The notes below the pieces were generated by a model. It saw nothing but the letters and a program-made list of their open reading frames with translations, was not told the DNA's origin and ran no database searches. A DNA stretch of 12,681 nt from JAWLCA01 sp050485905 (lineage in GTDB: Bacteria; Pseudomonadota; Alphaproteobacteria; Rhodobacterales; Rhodobacteraceae): positions 1-12,681 of the forward strand of contig JBJHCH010000111.1 of NCBI GenBank assembly GCA_050485905.1, written 5' to 3'. Shown piece after piece: positions 6,675-12,474 of the stretch. Positions within the stretch are counted from its first letter, which is position 1. Each line of letters starts with the position of its first letter. The position numbers and the translations under genes are program-made.

Positions 6675-7543
6675 GACACGAGACGGGAACAACCCCGGCG
6701 GATCTGCTGGCAGCCTGGCTCGACCGGCAGCTTGGCGACCCGGCGCGGGCATGGCTCGCCGGGGCCATCGACGACGCGCGCGCCAGCGATCGCGGCCTGT
6801 TCACCGCGATCAGCTTCGTGCAGCGAAAGCTGGGCAAGGCCGATCTGGCGCTTTCCGCAAATGACATCGCCGCGGCAGATGCCGCGCGGCCGGGCTGGGA
6901 TCCCGCAGGCTGGAGCGTCGATCAGGCCGCCCGGATCCTGATCGTGCTGCGTGCCGGTGGCACAGGTGAGATATTTGCCGCCCGGCTCAAGACCCTGATC
7001 GCCACGTCCGATGTGGCCGAGACGATCACCTTTCTGCGCGGCCTGCCACTCTATCCCGCGCCGGAACTGCTCGAGGCGCGCGCGCGCGAGGGTGCGCGCT
7101 CTAACATGCGCCCGGTGTTCGAGGCGGTGGCGCACCACAACCCATATCCGCGCGAGGAGTTCGACCAGAATGCCTGGAACAACATGGTGCTGAAGGCGCT
7201 GTTCATCGGCAGCACCCTGCACCCGATTCAGGGGCTGAAGGACCGCGCGAACGCCGAACTGGCGCGCATTCTGCGCGACTATGCCCACGAACGCTGGGCC
7301 GCCGGTCGGCCGGTCAGCCCTGAACTCTGGCGCTGCGTCGGTCGCTTTGCCGGCAGGGACGCGCTGCAGGATCTGGAGCGCGTTCTGACCACCGGCAGCG
7401 AGACCGAACGCGCCGCGGCGGCGCTGGCGCTGGCGGACTGCCCGGCCGAAGAGGCAAAAACGTTGCTCGGCTCCGCGTCCGCGCTTGAGGCCGAGATCGC
7501 GTCGGGAGACCTTACATGGGACGCACTGAGCGCCCGGCTGTGA
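6671..7543 (+). CDS. eboA: EboA: conserved protein of the ebo cluster, function unknown
   Basis: A 290-residue soluble protein recognised as EboA, the family that gives its name to the EboA domain; its biochemical role is not known. The conserved core lies at about 145-225: NMRPVFEAVAHHNPYPREEF (145-164), AWNNMVLKALFIGSTLHPIQ (168-187), GLKDRANAELARIL (188-201), YAHERWAAGRPVSPELWRCV (204-223). The rest is alanine- and leucine-rich and predicted helical, with HEAT-like helical hairpins after residue 225 (GRDALQDLERVL, ERAAAALALADCP). No signal peptide, membrane segment or recognisable active site is seen, so a scaffold or carrier role in the cytoplasm would fit better than an enzyme, but this is inference. 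The ATG at 6671 has GGAGG 12 bases upstream, rather far, and overlaps the stop of a four-codon ORF. It is followed after 11 bases by eboB. Confidence 0.88.
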   Translation: MRHETGTTPADLLAAWLDRQLGDPARAWLAGAIDDARASDRGLFTAISFVQRKLGKADLALSANDIAAADAARPGWDPAGWSVDQAARILIVLRAGGTGEIFAARLKTLIATSDVAETITFLRGLPLYPAPELLEARAREGARSNMRPVFEAVAHHNPYPREEFDQNAWNNMVLKALFIGSTLHPIQGLKDRANAELARILRDYAHERWAAGRPVSPELWRCVGRFAGRDALQDLERVLTTGSETERAAAALALADCPAEEAKTLLGSASALEAEIASGDLTWDALSARL

Positions 7544-7554
7544 CGGAGGACACC

Positions 7555-8472
7555 ATGTTCATCGACCCGCATACCCACATGATCTCGCGCACCACCGACG
7601 ATTACGAGGCGATGGCCAAGGCCGGTGTGGTGGCGCTGATCGAGCCGTCGTTCTGGATCGGCCAGCCGCGCACCTATGTCGGCAGCTACATTGACTACCT
7701 GTCGTCCATCGTCGGGTTCGAACGGTTCCGCGCCGGGCAGTTCGGCATCCGCCACTACTGCACCATCGGGCTGAACTCCAAGGAAGCGAACAACGAGGAA
7801 CTGGCCGAGCAGGTGATGGAGATCCTGCCCCGCTTCGCGCTCAAGGAGGGCGTCGTCGCCATCGGCGAGATCGGCTATGACGAGCAGACCGAGGCCGAGG
7901 ACCGCTATTTCCGCGCCCAGGTAGAACTGGCCAGGGAACTGGGCCTGCCGATCATGATCCACACCCCGCACCGCGACAAGAAGCGCGGCACCCAGCGATC
8001 CATGGATGTGCTGGAGGAACACGGCATGCCGCCGTCGATGGTGGTGATCGACCACAACAACGAGGAAACGGTCGAAGAGGTGCTCGACCGTGGCTACTGG
8101 GCCGCCTTCTCCATCTATCCCGGCACCAAGATGGGCAACGAGCGGATGAGCGAGATCGTCCGCAAGTATGGGGCGGATGGAATCATCGTGGACAGCGCCT
8201 GCGACTGGGGCATCTCGGAACCGCTGGCGGTGCCGAAGACCGCCGCGCTGATGCGCGAACGCGGTCACGCAGAGGAGCATATCCGCAAGGTCACCTATTC
8301 CAACGCGCTGGCCGCCTATGGCCAGAGCGGGCAGATGAAGGAAAGCGACTGGCTGGAACCCGCGCCGATCGACCAGCGCACGCTCTACGCCGGCAACTCG
8401 ATCCTGCGCGGCGGGCAGGAGCCGCGGATCGAGACCCCGCAACGCGACATGAAGAAGCTGACCATCGAGTGA
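7555..8472 (+). CDS. eboB: EboB: TatD-family metal-dependent hydrolase
   Basis: A 305-residue amidohydrolase-superfamily TIM-barrel protein of the TatD type. The ATG at 7555 lies five bases after GGAGG and gives the usual family opening MFIDPHTHM. A GTG at 7540 (overlapping the eboA stop) and an ATG at 7516 are in frame but less well placed. The expected two-metal site is complete: H6 and H8 (PHTH), E105 (GEIGYDE), H136 with H139 (MIHTPH), H167 (VIDHNN) and D213 (VDSACDWG). It should be an active hydrolase, although classical TatD proteins are nucleases and the ebo members may act on a small molecule. It is the last gene of the operon and is presumed cytoplasmic. It ends about 100 bases before a convergent cytochrome gene, with two GC hairpins in between. 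Confidence 0.9.
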   Translation: MFIDPHTHMISRTTDDYEAMAKAGVVALIEPSFWIGQPRTYVGSYIDYLSSIVGFERFRAGQFGIRHYCTIGLNSKEANNEELAEQVMEILPRFALKEGVVAIGEIGYDEQTEAEDRYFRAQVELARELGLPIMIHTPHRDKKRGTQRSMDVLEEHGMPPSMVVIDHNNEETVEEVLDRGYWAAFSIYPGTKMGNERMSEIVRKYGADGIIVDSACDWGISEPLAVPKTAALMRERGHAEEHIRKVTYSNALAAYGQSGQMKESDWLEPAPIDQRTLYAGNSILRGGQEPRIETPQRDMKKLTIE

Positions 8473-8483
8473 TGCCACCGCAT

Positions 8484-8498
8484 CGTTCCGGCGGAACG
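8484..8498. terminator. Hairpin just after the ebo operon
   Basis: Perfect 6-base arms CGTTCC and GGAACG around a GGC loop, 11 bases after the eboB stop codon. There is no T-run, so it may be a transcript-end or processing structure and not a classical terminator. Position at the end of an operon facing a convergent gene supports a termination role. Confidence 0.35.
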
Positions 8499-8551
8499 GC
8501 GCAGGCGAGCTGCCATTTCCGATATCGGCACCCCATGCCCCTGAGGCTTGC

Positions 8552-8568
8552 GGCGGCCCTCGGCCGCC
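8552..8568. terminator. GC-rich hairpin between convergent eboB and cytochrome c genes
   Basis: Perfect 7-base arms GGCGGCC and GGCCGCC around a CTC loop, 13 bases beyond the cytochrome stop codon (8582). Being symmetric it would form in transcripts from both sides and could serve both the ebo operon and the dehydrogenase/cytochrome operon. No T-run follows on either strand, so the call rests on stem strength and position. Confidence 0.4.
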
Positions 8569-8581
8569 CGGCGCGCCCGTA

Positions 8582-8926
8582 TCAGTGCGAGAACAGGTTG
8601 CTCTTCACCCAGGCGACAATCGTCATCGTCTCCTCGTGGGTGAACCGATCCTCGAACGACGGCATCCGTCCATAACCGCTCTGGATCACCCAATAGACGA
8701 AATCCGGCTCGTAGCGGTCGGGGGTCAGGCGCGGCGCCTTGCCCGGATAGGCGCGCGAGCCGTGGCAATGGCCGCACTGCGCCTGGAAGTGATCGCGCCC
8801 CTCGCGGATCACGGACATGTCGGACATGAATTCTTCCGAAAACTCCATGTCCTGCGCCTTGCCCGGCGCCGGCGAGACGACAAGGACACTGGCGGCAAGG
8901 GCGATGCTGACGGCAAGGGGACGCAA
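8582..8926 (-). CDS. Small secreted mono-haem cytochrome c (TTG start)
   Basis: A 114-residue c-type cytochrome. The start is taken as TTG (8924-8926 on the minus strand) because CAGGAGG stands five bases before it and the following RPLAVSIALAASVLVVSPAPGKAQ is a normal Sec signal peptide. A longer ATG-started reading (8986) would add 20 arginine- and polar-rich residues, include a hairpin and swallow the ribosome site. The mature part holds one haem site, CGHCH (51-55), and a likely axial methionine at M88 (GYGRMPSF), with WVIQSGYGRMPSF and MTIVAWVKSNL typical of class I cytochromes. It would act in the periplasm as electron acceptor. Its gene follows that of a PQQ-type dehydrogenase on the same strand after 87 bases, a common pairing in which the cytochrome passes electrons to the respiratory chain. 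It is shorter than many such partners but looks complete. Confidence 0.88.
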   Translation of the reverse strand: MRPLAVSIALAASVLVVSPAPGKAQDMEFSEEFMSDMSVIREGRDHFQAQCGHCHGSRAYPGKAPRLTPDRYEPDFVYWVIQSGYGRMPSFEDRFTHEETMTIVAWVKSNLFSH

Positions 8927-8957
8927 GGAAACCTCCTGTTGGACGCTAACTGAAACG

Positions 8958-8980
8958 TCCCGGCGCCATTGGCGCCGGGA
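8958..8980 (-). repeat. Intercistronic hairpin between dehydrogenase and cytochrome c genes
   Basis: Perfect inverted repeat with 10-base arms, TCCCGGCGCC and GGCGCCGGGA, around an ATT loop. It lies 33 bases after the dehydrogenase stop and upstream of the cytochrome ribosome site. In the mRNA this very stable stem could protect the dehydrogenase message, partly terminate transcription, or set the ratio of the two products, as intercistronic hairpins do in other operons. A weakly T-rich stretch (TTTCAGTTAG) follows on the minus strand. Confidence 0.6.
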
Positions 8981-9013
8981 ACTCATGGCCGGAACTCTCC
9001 GGCAGTGGTGCGA

Positions 9014-10312
9014 TCAATCGCCGGCAGAGATGCGATAGATTCGGTCAAGCTGCCCGACCGGACCGAGGCTTTCGGTGGTCAGCGCATAGACATTGCCCGA
9101 CGCATCCTGCCCGAAGGCAAGCATGTAGGGCAGCGTGTCATGGCCTTCGGCCGTGATCCGCTCCATCGACCAGCTGCCGTCGCCGTTCTGACGGCCCGCG
9201 AAAAGACGCCCGTCCATCACGTCGAACCGCGCGCTCCAGTCACCGAAGATATAGGTGCCCGCCAGCGCATCCGACGCACCGCGGTACATCTTGCCGCCAG
9301 TGATCGAGATGCCTTCACACTCGGTGAACACGTTGCAGTTCTGGTATTCGATGATCGGATCGATCATGCCGGCGTCGTCGCAGCTTGCCGGATGGTCGTT
9401 CGGGTTGACGTAGTCGAAGCAGTGGCTGCCTTCCTTCACGCGCCAGCCGTGGTTCTCGCCCGAGTTGATGAGTTGGACCGCCTCATAGGCGTTCTGGCCG
9501 ACATCGCCGCAGAACAGCCCCGCGATCTCGCCTGCCGGATCGAAGCCGCAGCGCCACGGGTTGCGGAACCCGTAGGCCCAGATCTCGGGCAGCGCATTGC
9601 TGTCGCCCACGAAGGGGTTGTCGTCGGGCACGGCGTAGTAGCCGTCTTCCACATCCACGTCGATCCGCAGGATCTTGCCCAGATGGGTGCTCAGATCCTG
9701 ACCGTTGCCAAGCTCGACATTGTGGCCGATGCCCCAGTCGTTGGCATAGCCGCCGTCGCCGGTGGAGATGTAAAGATGCCCGTCGGGGCCAAAGCCGATC
9801 CACCCGCCGTTGTGGTTGAACTGCGGCCAGTCGAAGCTCATGATGATCTTCTCGGAATTGTGGTCGGCGCGGTTCGGGTTATCGGGATCGACGCGGTATT
9901 CCGCAACATAGTTCGTGTGGCTGTACCACAGGTGCACGCCCAGGTCGGAATTGCCCGGAATGTGCCCGGAATAGTAGACGAAGAACCGCCCGTTATTGGC
10001 AAAGTCGGGGTGGAAGGCCAGGCCCAGAAGCCCGCGCTCGTCAAAGGTAGACATCAGCGGCACGATGCGGTGCTGGATGTTCAGGAACGGCTCGTCGAGC
10101 AGGAAGTTGTCATCGGCCAACACGCGGATGCGGCCCGGCTGTTCGACGATGAAGCGACGGTCATCCCCGTCGGGCTGCACCAGAACGAGTGGCGCCTGCA
10201 GGCCCTCGGCCACGACTTCGAGGTTCACCTGGGTTTCCGCGTGTAGCGGCGCAGCCTGAAAGACAAAAAGGGCCGCAGCACAGACCGCTGCTCCCCGGAT
10301 GGTGAGTTTCAT
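9014..10312 (-). CDS. Secreted PQQ-dependent sugar (glucose/sorbosone-type) dehydrogenase
   Basis: A 432-residue protein of the glucose/sorbosone dehydrogenase family, a six-bladed beta-propeller that oxidises sugars or related alcohols in the periplasm with PQQ. The ATG at 10312 follows AGGGAGG at six bases and begins a clear signal peptide, MKLTIRGAAVCAAALFVFQA then APLHAE (cleavage near residue 25). Family motifs: IVEQPGRIRVL (55-65), DERGLLGLAFHPDF (91-104), NHNGGWIGFGPDGHLYISTG (166-185), LGKILRIDVD (211-220), EIWAYGFRNPWR (243-254), GDVGQNAYEAV (269-279), ENHGWR (286-291). H167 is placed like the catalytic histidine of soluble glucose dehydrogenase. Six cysteines (255, 268, 298, 311, 326, 332) cluster in the C-terminal half and may form disulfides, as in HHIP-like members. 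The substrate is unknown. The cytochrome c gene just downstream is the likely electron acceptor. No PQQ synthesis genes are in the window. Confidence 0.88.
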   Translation of the reverse strand: MKLTIRGAAVCAAALFVFQAAPLHAETQVNLEVVAEGLQAPLVLVQPDGDDRRFIVEQPGRIRVLADDNFLLDEPFLNIQHRIVPLMSTFDERGLLGLAFHPDFANNGRFFVYYSGHIPGNSDLGVHLWYSHTNYVAEYRVDPDNPNRADHNSEKIIMSFDWPQFNHNGGWIGFGPDGHLYISTGDGGYANDWGIGHNVELGNGQDLSTHLGKILRIDVDVEDGYYAVPDDNPFVGDSNALPEIWAYGFRNPWRCGFDPAGEIAGLFCGDVGQNAYEAVQLINSGENHGWRVKEGSHCFDYVNPNDHPASCDDAGMIDPIIEYQNCNVFTECEGISITGGKMYRGASDALAGTYIFGDWSARFDVMDGRLFAGRQNGDGSWSMERITAEGHDTLPYMLAFGQDASGNVYALTTESLGPVGQLDRIYRISAGD

Positions 10313-10577
10313 GATAGTCCTCCCTATCGGATCAGATTTTTCACTGGCACCGGACACGCGGGGCGCTCTCCCAAACAACCCTCGCACATGTTAACGTAGC
10401 GGAATGTATTTCGACATGTCCAGAGATTCGCGCAGCGATGTGCCGCGCTTCTCGGAAAGACCCCTGAACCTAAAAAGTGGCGCGTCTTGCATGACTCGTA
10501 AGGGCCGACAGGCTGATGCCACGCGTCGGAAAAGCGGCGCATTGCGCGCAACACACTGTATTCAAAAGGCTAAATTG

Positions 10578-10597
10578 ATGTTTCGCGCGCGAAACAT
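10578..10597. repeat. Perfect 20-base palindrome
   Basis: ATGTTTCGCGCGCGAAACAT reads the same on both strands without a single mismatch and without a spacer. It lies 265 bases upstream of the dehydrogenase start and 55 bases beyond the FAH-family stop. Such a site suits a dimeric DNA-binding protein. In RNA it could also form the stem GUUUCGCG/CGCGAAAC with a compressed loop, followed on the minus strand by AT-rich sequence, so an operon-end role is the main alternative. Confidence 0.6.
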
Positions 10598-10600
10598 GGT

Positions 10601-10631
10601 TGCGGCCACGCGCAATCAGCAGGTGGCCGCA
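10601..10631 (-). terminator. Inverted repeat just after the FAH-family gene
   Basis: Perfect 9-base arms TGCGGCCAC (10601-10609) and GTGGCCGCA (10623-10631) around a 13-base loop, beginning 21 bases past the FAH-family stop codon on the minus strand. It is the first strong structure after the tctA-tctC-FAH operon and is followed at once by the 20-base palindrome. There is no T-run, so it may act with Rho or as a 3' stabiliser. Confidence 0.45.
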
Positions 10632-10652
10632 GCCGCTCATCCCTGCAACGCG

Positions 10653-11360
10653 TCAGACGATCCGGAACTCGATATCGCCCACCCCGTCAACGTGGCCGTG
10701 AAGGACATCGCCCCGGACGACGGCGCCAACGCCTGCGGGCGTGCCCGTCATGATCAGGTCGCCAGGCTTCAGCTCGAACAGGCCGGACAGGTAGGAGATC
10801 ATCTCGGCCGTCTTCCAGATAAGCTGGTCCAGATCGCCTTCCTGGCGGCGCTCTCCGTTCACGTCCAGCCAGATCGCCCCCTTGTTGGGGTGGCCGACCT
10901 CTGACACCGGGACCAGCGGGCCGCAGGGTGCGGATTGCTCGAAGGCCTTGCCAACTTCCCACGGACGGCCAAGCTTCTTGGCCTCCCCCTGAAGGTCGCG
11001 GCGGGTCATGTCGAGCCCGACGCCGTAGCCGAAGACGCAGTCGAGCGCCTCGGACGCGGGGATATCCTTGCCGCCCTTCGACAGCGCAACCACCAGCTCG
11101 ATCTCGTGGTGCAGGTCAGAGGTCTGCGGCGGATAGGGAAACGCGTCGGTTTCCGTCACCAGATTGTCCGGGTTCTTCTGGAAGAAGAAGGGCGGCTCCT
11201 TGTCCGGGTCATGTCCCATCTCGACGGCATGGGCCGCATAGTTGCGGCCGACGCAATATATCCGATGGATCGGAAACCGCTGCTGCGACCCGCGGATCGG
11301 AATGCTGACCACTTCGGGTGCCGGAATGACGAACCGGTCTTCGTTCAGGTCGAGGGACAT
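10653..11360 (-). CDS. Fumarylacetoacetate hydrolase-family protein (fumarylpyruvate hydrolase-like)
   Basis: A 235-residue enzyme of the FAH superfamily, of the usual length for the short single-domain type. RIYCVGRNYAAHAVEMG (33-49) and EPPFFFQKNPDNLV (55-68) are the family's opening. HHEIELVVAL (84-93) and GYGVGLDMTRRDLQ (111-124) supply the Mg/Mn ligands E86, E88 and D117. GRPWEVGKAFEQSAPCGPLV (131-150), ISYLSGLFELKPGDLIMTGT (188-207) and PAGVG (208-212) complete the active site. Such enzymes hydrolyse C-C bonds in acylpyruvates, for example fumarylpyruvate in gentisate breakdown, or act on related 2-oxo acids; the exact substrate cannot be told. AAGGAAG precedes the ATG. It is the last gene of a minus-strand operon with a carboxylate transporter, 96 bases after tctC, so it probably acts on something made from the imported acid. 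Confidence 0.88.
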   Translation of the reverse strand: MSLDLNEDRFVIPAPEVVSIPIRGSQQRFPIHRIYCVGRNYAAHAVEMGHDPDKEPPFFFQKNPDNLVTETDAFPYPPQTSDLHHEIELVVALSKGGKDIPASEALDCVFGYGVGLDMTRRDLQGEAKKLGRPWEVGKAFEQSAPCGPLVPVSEVGHPNKGAIWLDVNGERRQEGDLDQLIWKTAEMISYLSGLFELKPGDLIMTGTPAGVGAVVRGDVLHGHVDGVGDIEFRIV

Positions 11361-11389
11361 GTGACTTCCTTTTCATTGTCATGTCAGGC

Positions 11390-11414
11390 GCCGGCAGGCC
11401 ACTGGCCTGCCGGC
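11390..11414 (-). repeat. Perfect 25-base inverted repeat between tctC and the FAH-family gene
   Basis: Twelve-base arms GCCGGCAGGCCA and TGGCCTGCCGGC flank one central base. In RNA the stem would be about ten pairs with a five-base loop. It lies in the 96-base gap after the solute-binding protein gene. Hairpins in this position often stabilise the upstream binding-protein message or limit read-through, giving more binding protein than downstream enzyme. A smaller stem, GGCCG/CGGCC at 11430-11444, lies just upstream of it. Confidence 0.6.
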
Positions 11415-11456
11415 TGGATACAGGGACGCGGCCGGCGTGCGGCCACTCCCGATTCT

Positions 11457-12449
11457 TCAGTCCATGGAGGCGACGATCTCGCCATAGACATCCATTTCGT
11501 CGAGGATGAGCTGGCGGAACTCCTCGGGCGTCATCGGGCTGGGCTCGGCCCCGTTCGAGGCAAGCTGCTCCGCGACCGCCTCATCCTGCAAGGACTCGCT
11601 CAGCGCCTCGGCAAGGGTGGCGATCACCTCGTCCGGCGTGCCGGCCGGCGCCGAAAGGCCCAGCCAGAGCGAGGCGCGATACCCGTCTACCCCCGCTTCC
11701 TGCATCGTCGGCACATCCGGCAGTTCCGGCGAACGCTCTGTGGTGCCCACCGCCAGTGCGGTGATGGATTCGGCGCGAATCTGCGCCAGCACCGCAGGCA
11801 TGGAGCCGAACAGAACCTGCACCTCATCCCCCATCAGCGCCGTGGTCGCGGCGGCGTTGCTGTCATAGGGGATATGCTCCATCTCCGTCCCGGTCGCGGC
11901 AAGGAACATCAGACCGGCAAGGTGGGTGGTGGAGCCGGTGCCCGCGGAACCGAAGTTCAGCTCACCCGGATTGGCCAGCGCATAGTCGATCACATCCTGC
12001 ACGCTTTCGGCCTGCACGCTGGGGCTGATCGCCATGACATAGGGCGTCTCTCCGATCATCCCGATATGGGCAAAATCCTCCACCGGGTCATAAGCGGCCG
12101 CGTCATGGGTCAGGGGCCCGACGACATGGGTGCTGGTCGTGGAAACGGTGATCGTATAGCCATCCGCCTCGGCCCCCGCAGCGGACTGCGTGCCGATCAC
12201 CCCACCGGCACCGGCGCGGTTGTCGATGACGATGGGCACCCCCAGCCGTTCCGACATGGCCTGCGCGGCGATGCGCCCGACGATGTCGGTCGAGCCGCCG
12301 GCGCCGAAGGCCACGATCATCGTGATTTCGCGGTCGGGATAGTCGGCCGCGGCCGTCCCGGCCACCAGCGAACCCGCCATGAGTGCCGCACCGGCAAGGG
12401 CGGTTGCGCCGCGCTTGCCGCGCCACACGGCTGTCGTGAACATGGACAT
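11457..12449 (-). CDS. tctC: Tripartite tricarboxylate transporter substrate-binding protein, TctC/Bug family
   Basis: A 330-residue periplasmic binding protein of the TctC/Bug family. The ATG at 12449 is chosen because AAGGAGGAG stands seven bases upstream; a second ATG two codons later is less well spaced. Residues 1-35 are a long signal peptide (basic MSMFTTAVWRGKRG, hydrophobic core, TAAA-DYP). YPDREITMIVAFGAGGSTDI (37-56) with D55 is the ligand loop of Bug proteins. GVPIVIDNRAGAGGVIGTQ, GELNFGSAGTGSTTHLAG and EMEHIPYDSNAAATTALMGD are the other family landmarks. It captures a carboxylate in the periplasm for the TctA/TctB carrier. The ligand, perhaps an aromatic or dicarboxylic acid given the FAH enzyme, is unknown. 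It lies 25 bases downstream of tctA on the same strand, the reverse of the common C-B-A order. Confidence 0.93.
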   Translation of the reverse strand: MSMFTTAVWRGKRGATALAGAALMAGSLVAGTAAADYPDREITMIVAFGAGGSTDIVGRIAAQAMSERLGVPIVIDNRAGAGGVIGTQSAAGAEADGYTITVSTTSTHVVGPLTHDAAAYDPVEDFAHIGMIGETPYVMAISPSVQAESVQDVIDYALANPGELNFGSAGTGSTTHLAGLMFLAATGTEMEHIPYDSNAAATTALMGDEVQVLFGSMPAVLAQIRAESITALAVGTTERSPELPDVPTMQEAGVDGYRASLWLGLSAPAGTPDEVIATLAEALSESLQDEAVAEQLASNGAEPSPMTPEEFRQLILDEMDVYGEIVASMD

Positions 12450-12474
12450 TTGACTTCTCCTCCTTGGTTGAACG

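Larger units (their letters stand above)
1760..8472. other. Complete ebo cluster (eboF divergent from eboDECAB)
   Basis: All six families of the ebo (eustigmatophyte/bacterial operon) set are present and intact: EboF on the minus strand, then EboD, EboE, EboC, EboA and EboB on the plus strand. The plus-strand genes are tightly packed: 1- and 4-base overlaps at eboD/eboE and eboE/eboC, and gaps of 33 and 11 bases at eboC/eboA and eboA/eboB, so they are almost certainly one transcript. From established knowledge, ebo genes occur in eustigmatophyte plastids and many bacteria. They are needed in a scytonemin-producing cyanobacterium for precursor delivery to the periplasm, and a Pseudomonas version is linked to nematode repellence. 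No dedicated secondary-metabolite synthase is present beside this copy, so its cargo is unknown. Identification is by motif recognition, gene set and order. Confidence 0.9.
10313..10652. promoter_or_regulatory. 340-base gap upstream of the dehydrogenase gene
   Basis: No convincing gene is present; short frames here have no ribosome site or family motif. The gap holds the dehydrogenase/cytochrome promoter (read leftward) and the 3' end of the tct/FAH transcript. A weak minus-strand -35 candidate TGGACA is at 10417-10422 with only a poor -10 18 bases on. The hexamer ACATGT occurs twice, at 10386-10391 and 10414-10419, 28 bases apart, the second inside the palindrome GACATGTC. A 20-base palindrome and a 9-base-pair inverted repeat lie at the right end and are listed separately. 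Confidence 0.5.

Noticed and set aside
7516..7554. Earlier starts for EboB (ATG 7516, GTG 7540)
   Set aside because: GGAGG at 7545-7549 fits the ATG at 7555 and TatD proteins begin just before the first HxH motif. The GTG overlapping the eboA stop remains a weak alternative.
8969..10246. 425-codon plus-strand frame opposite the PQQ-type dehydrogenase
   Set aside because: Antisense shadow of a strongly supported secreted enzyme; no recognisable domain.
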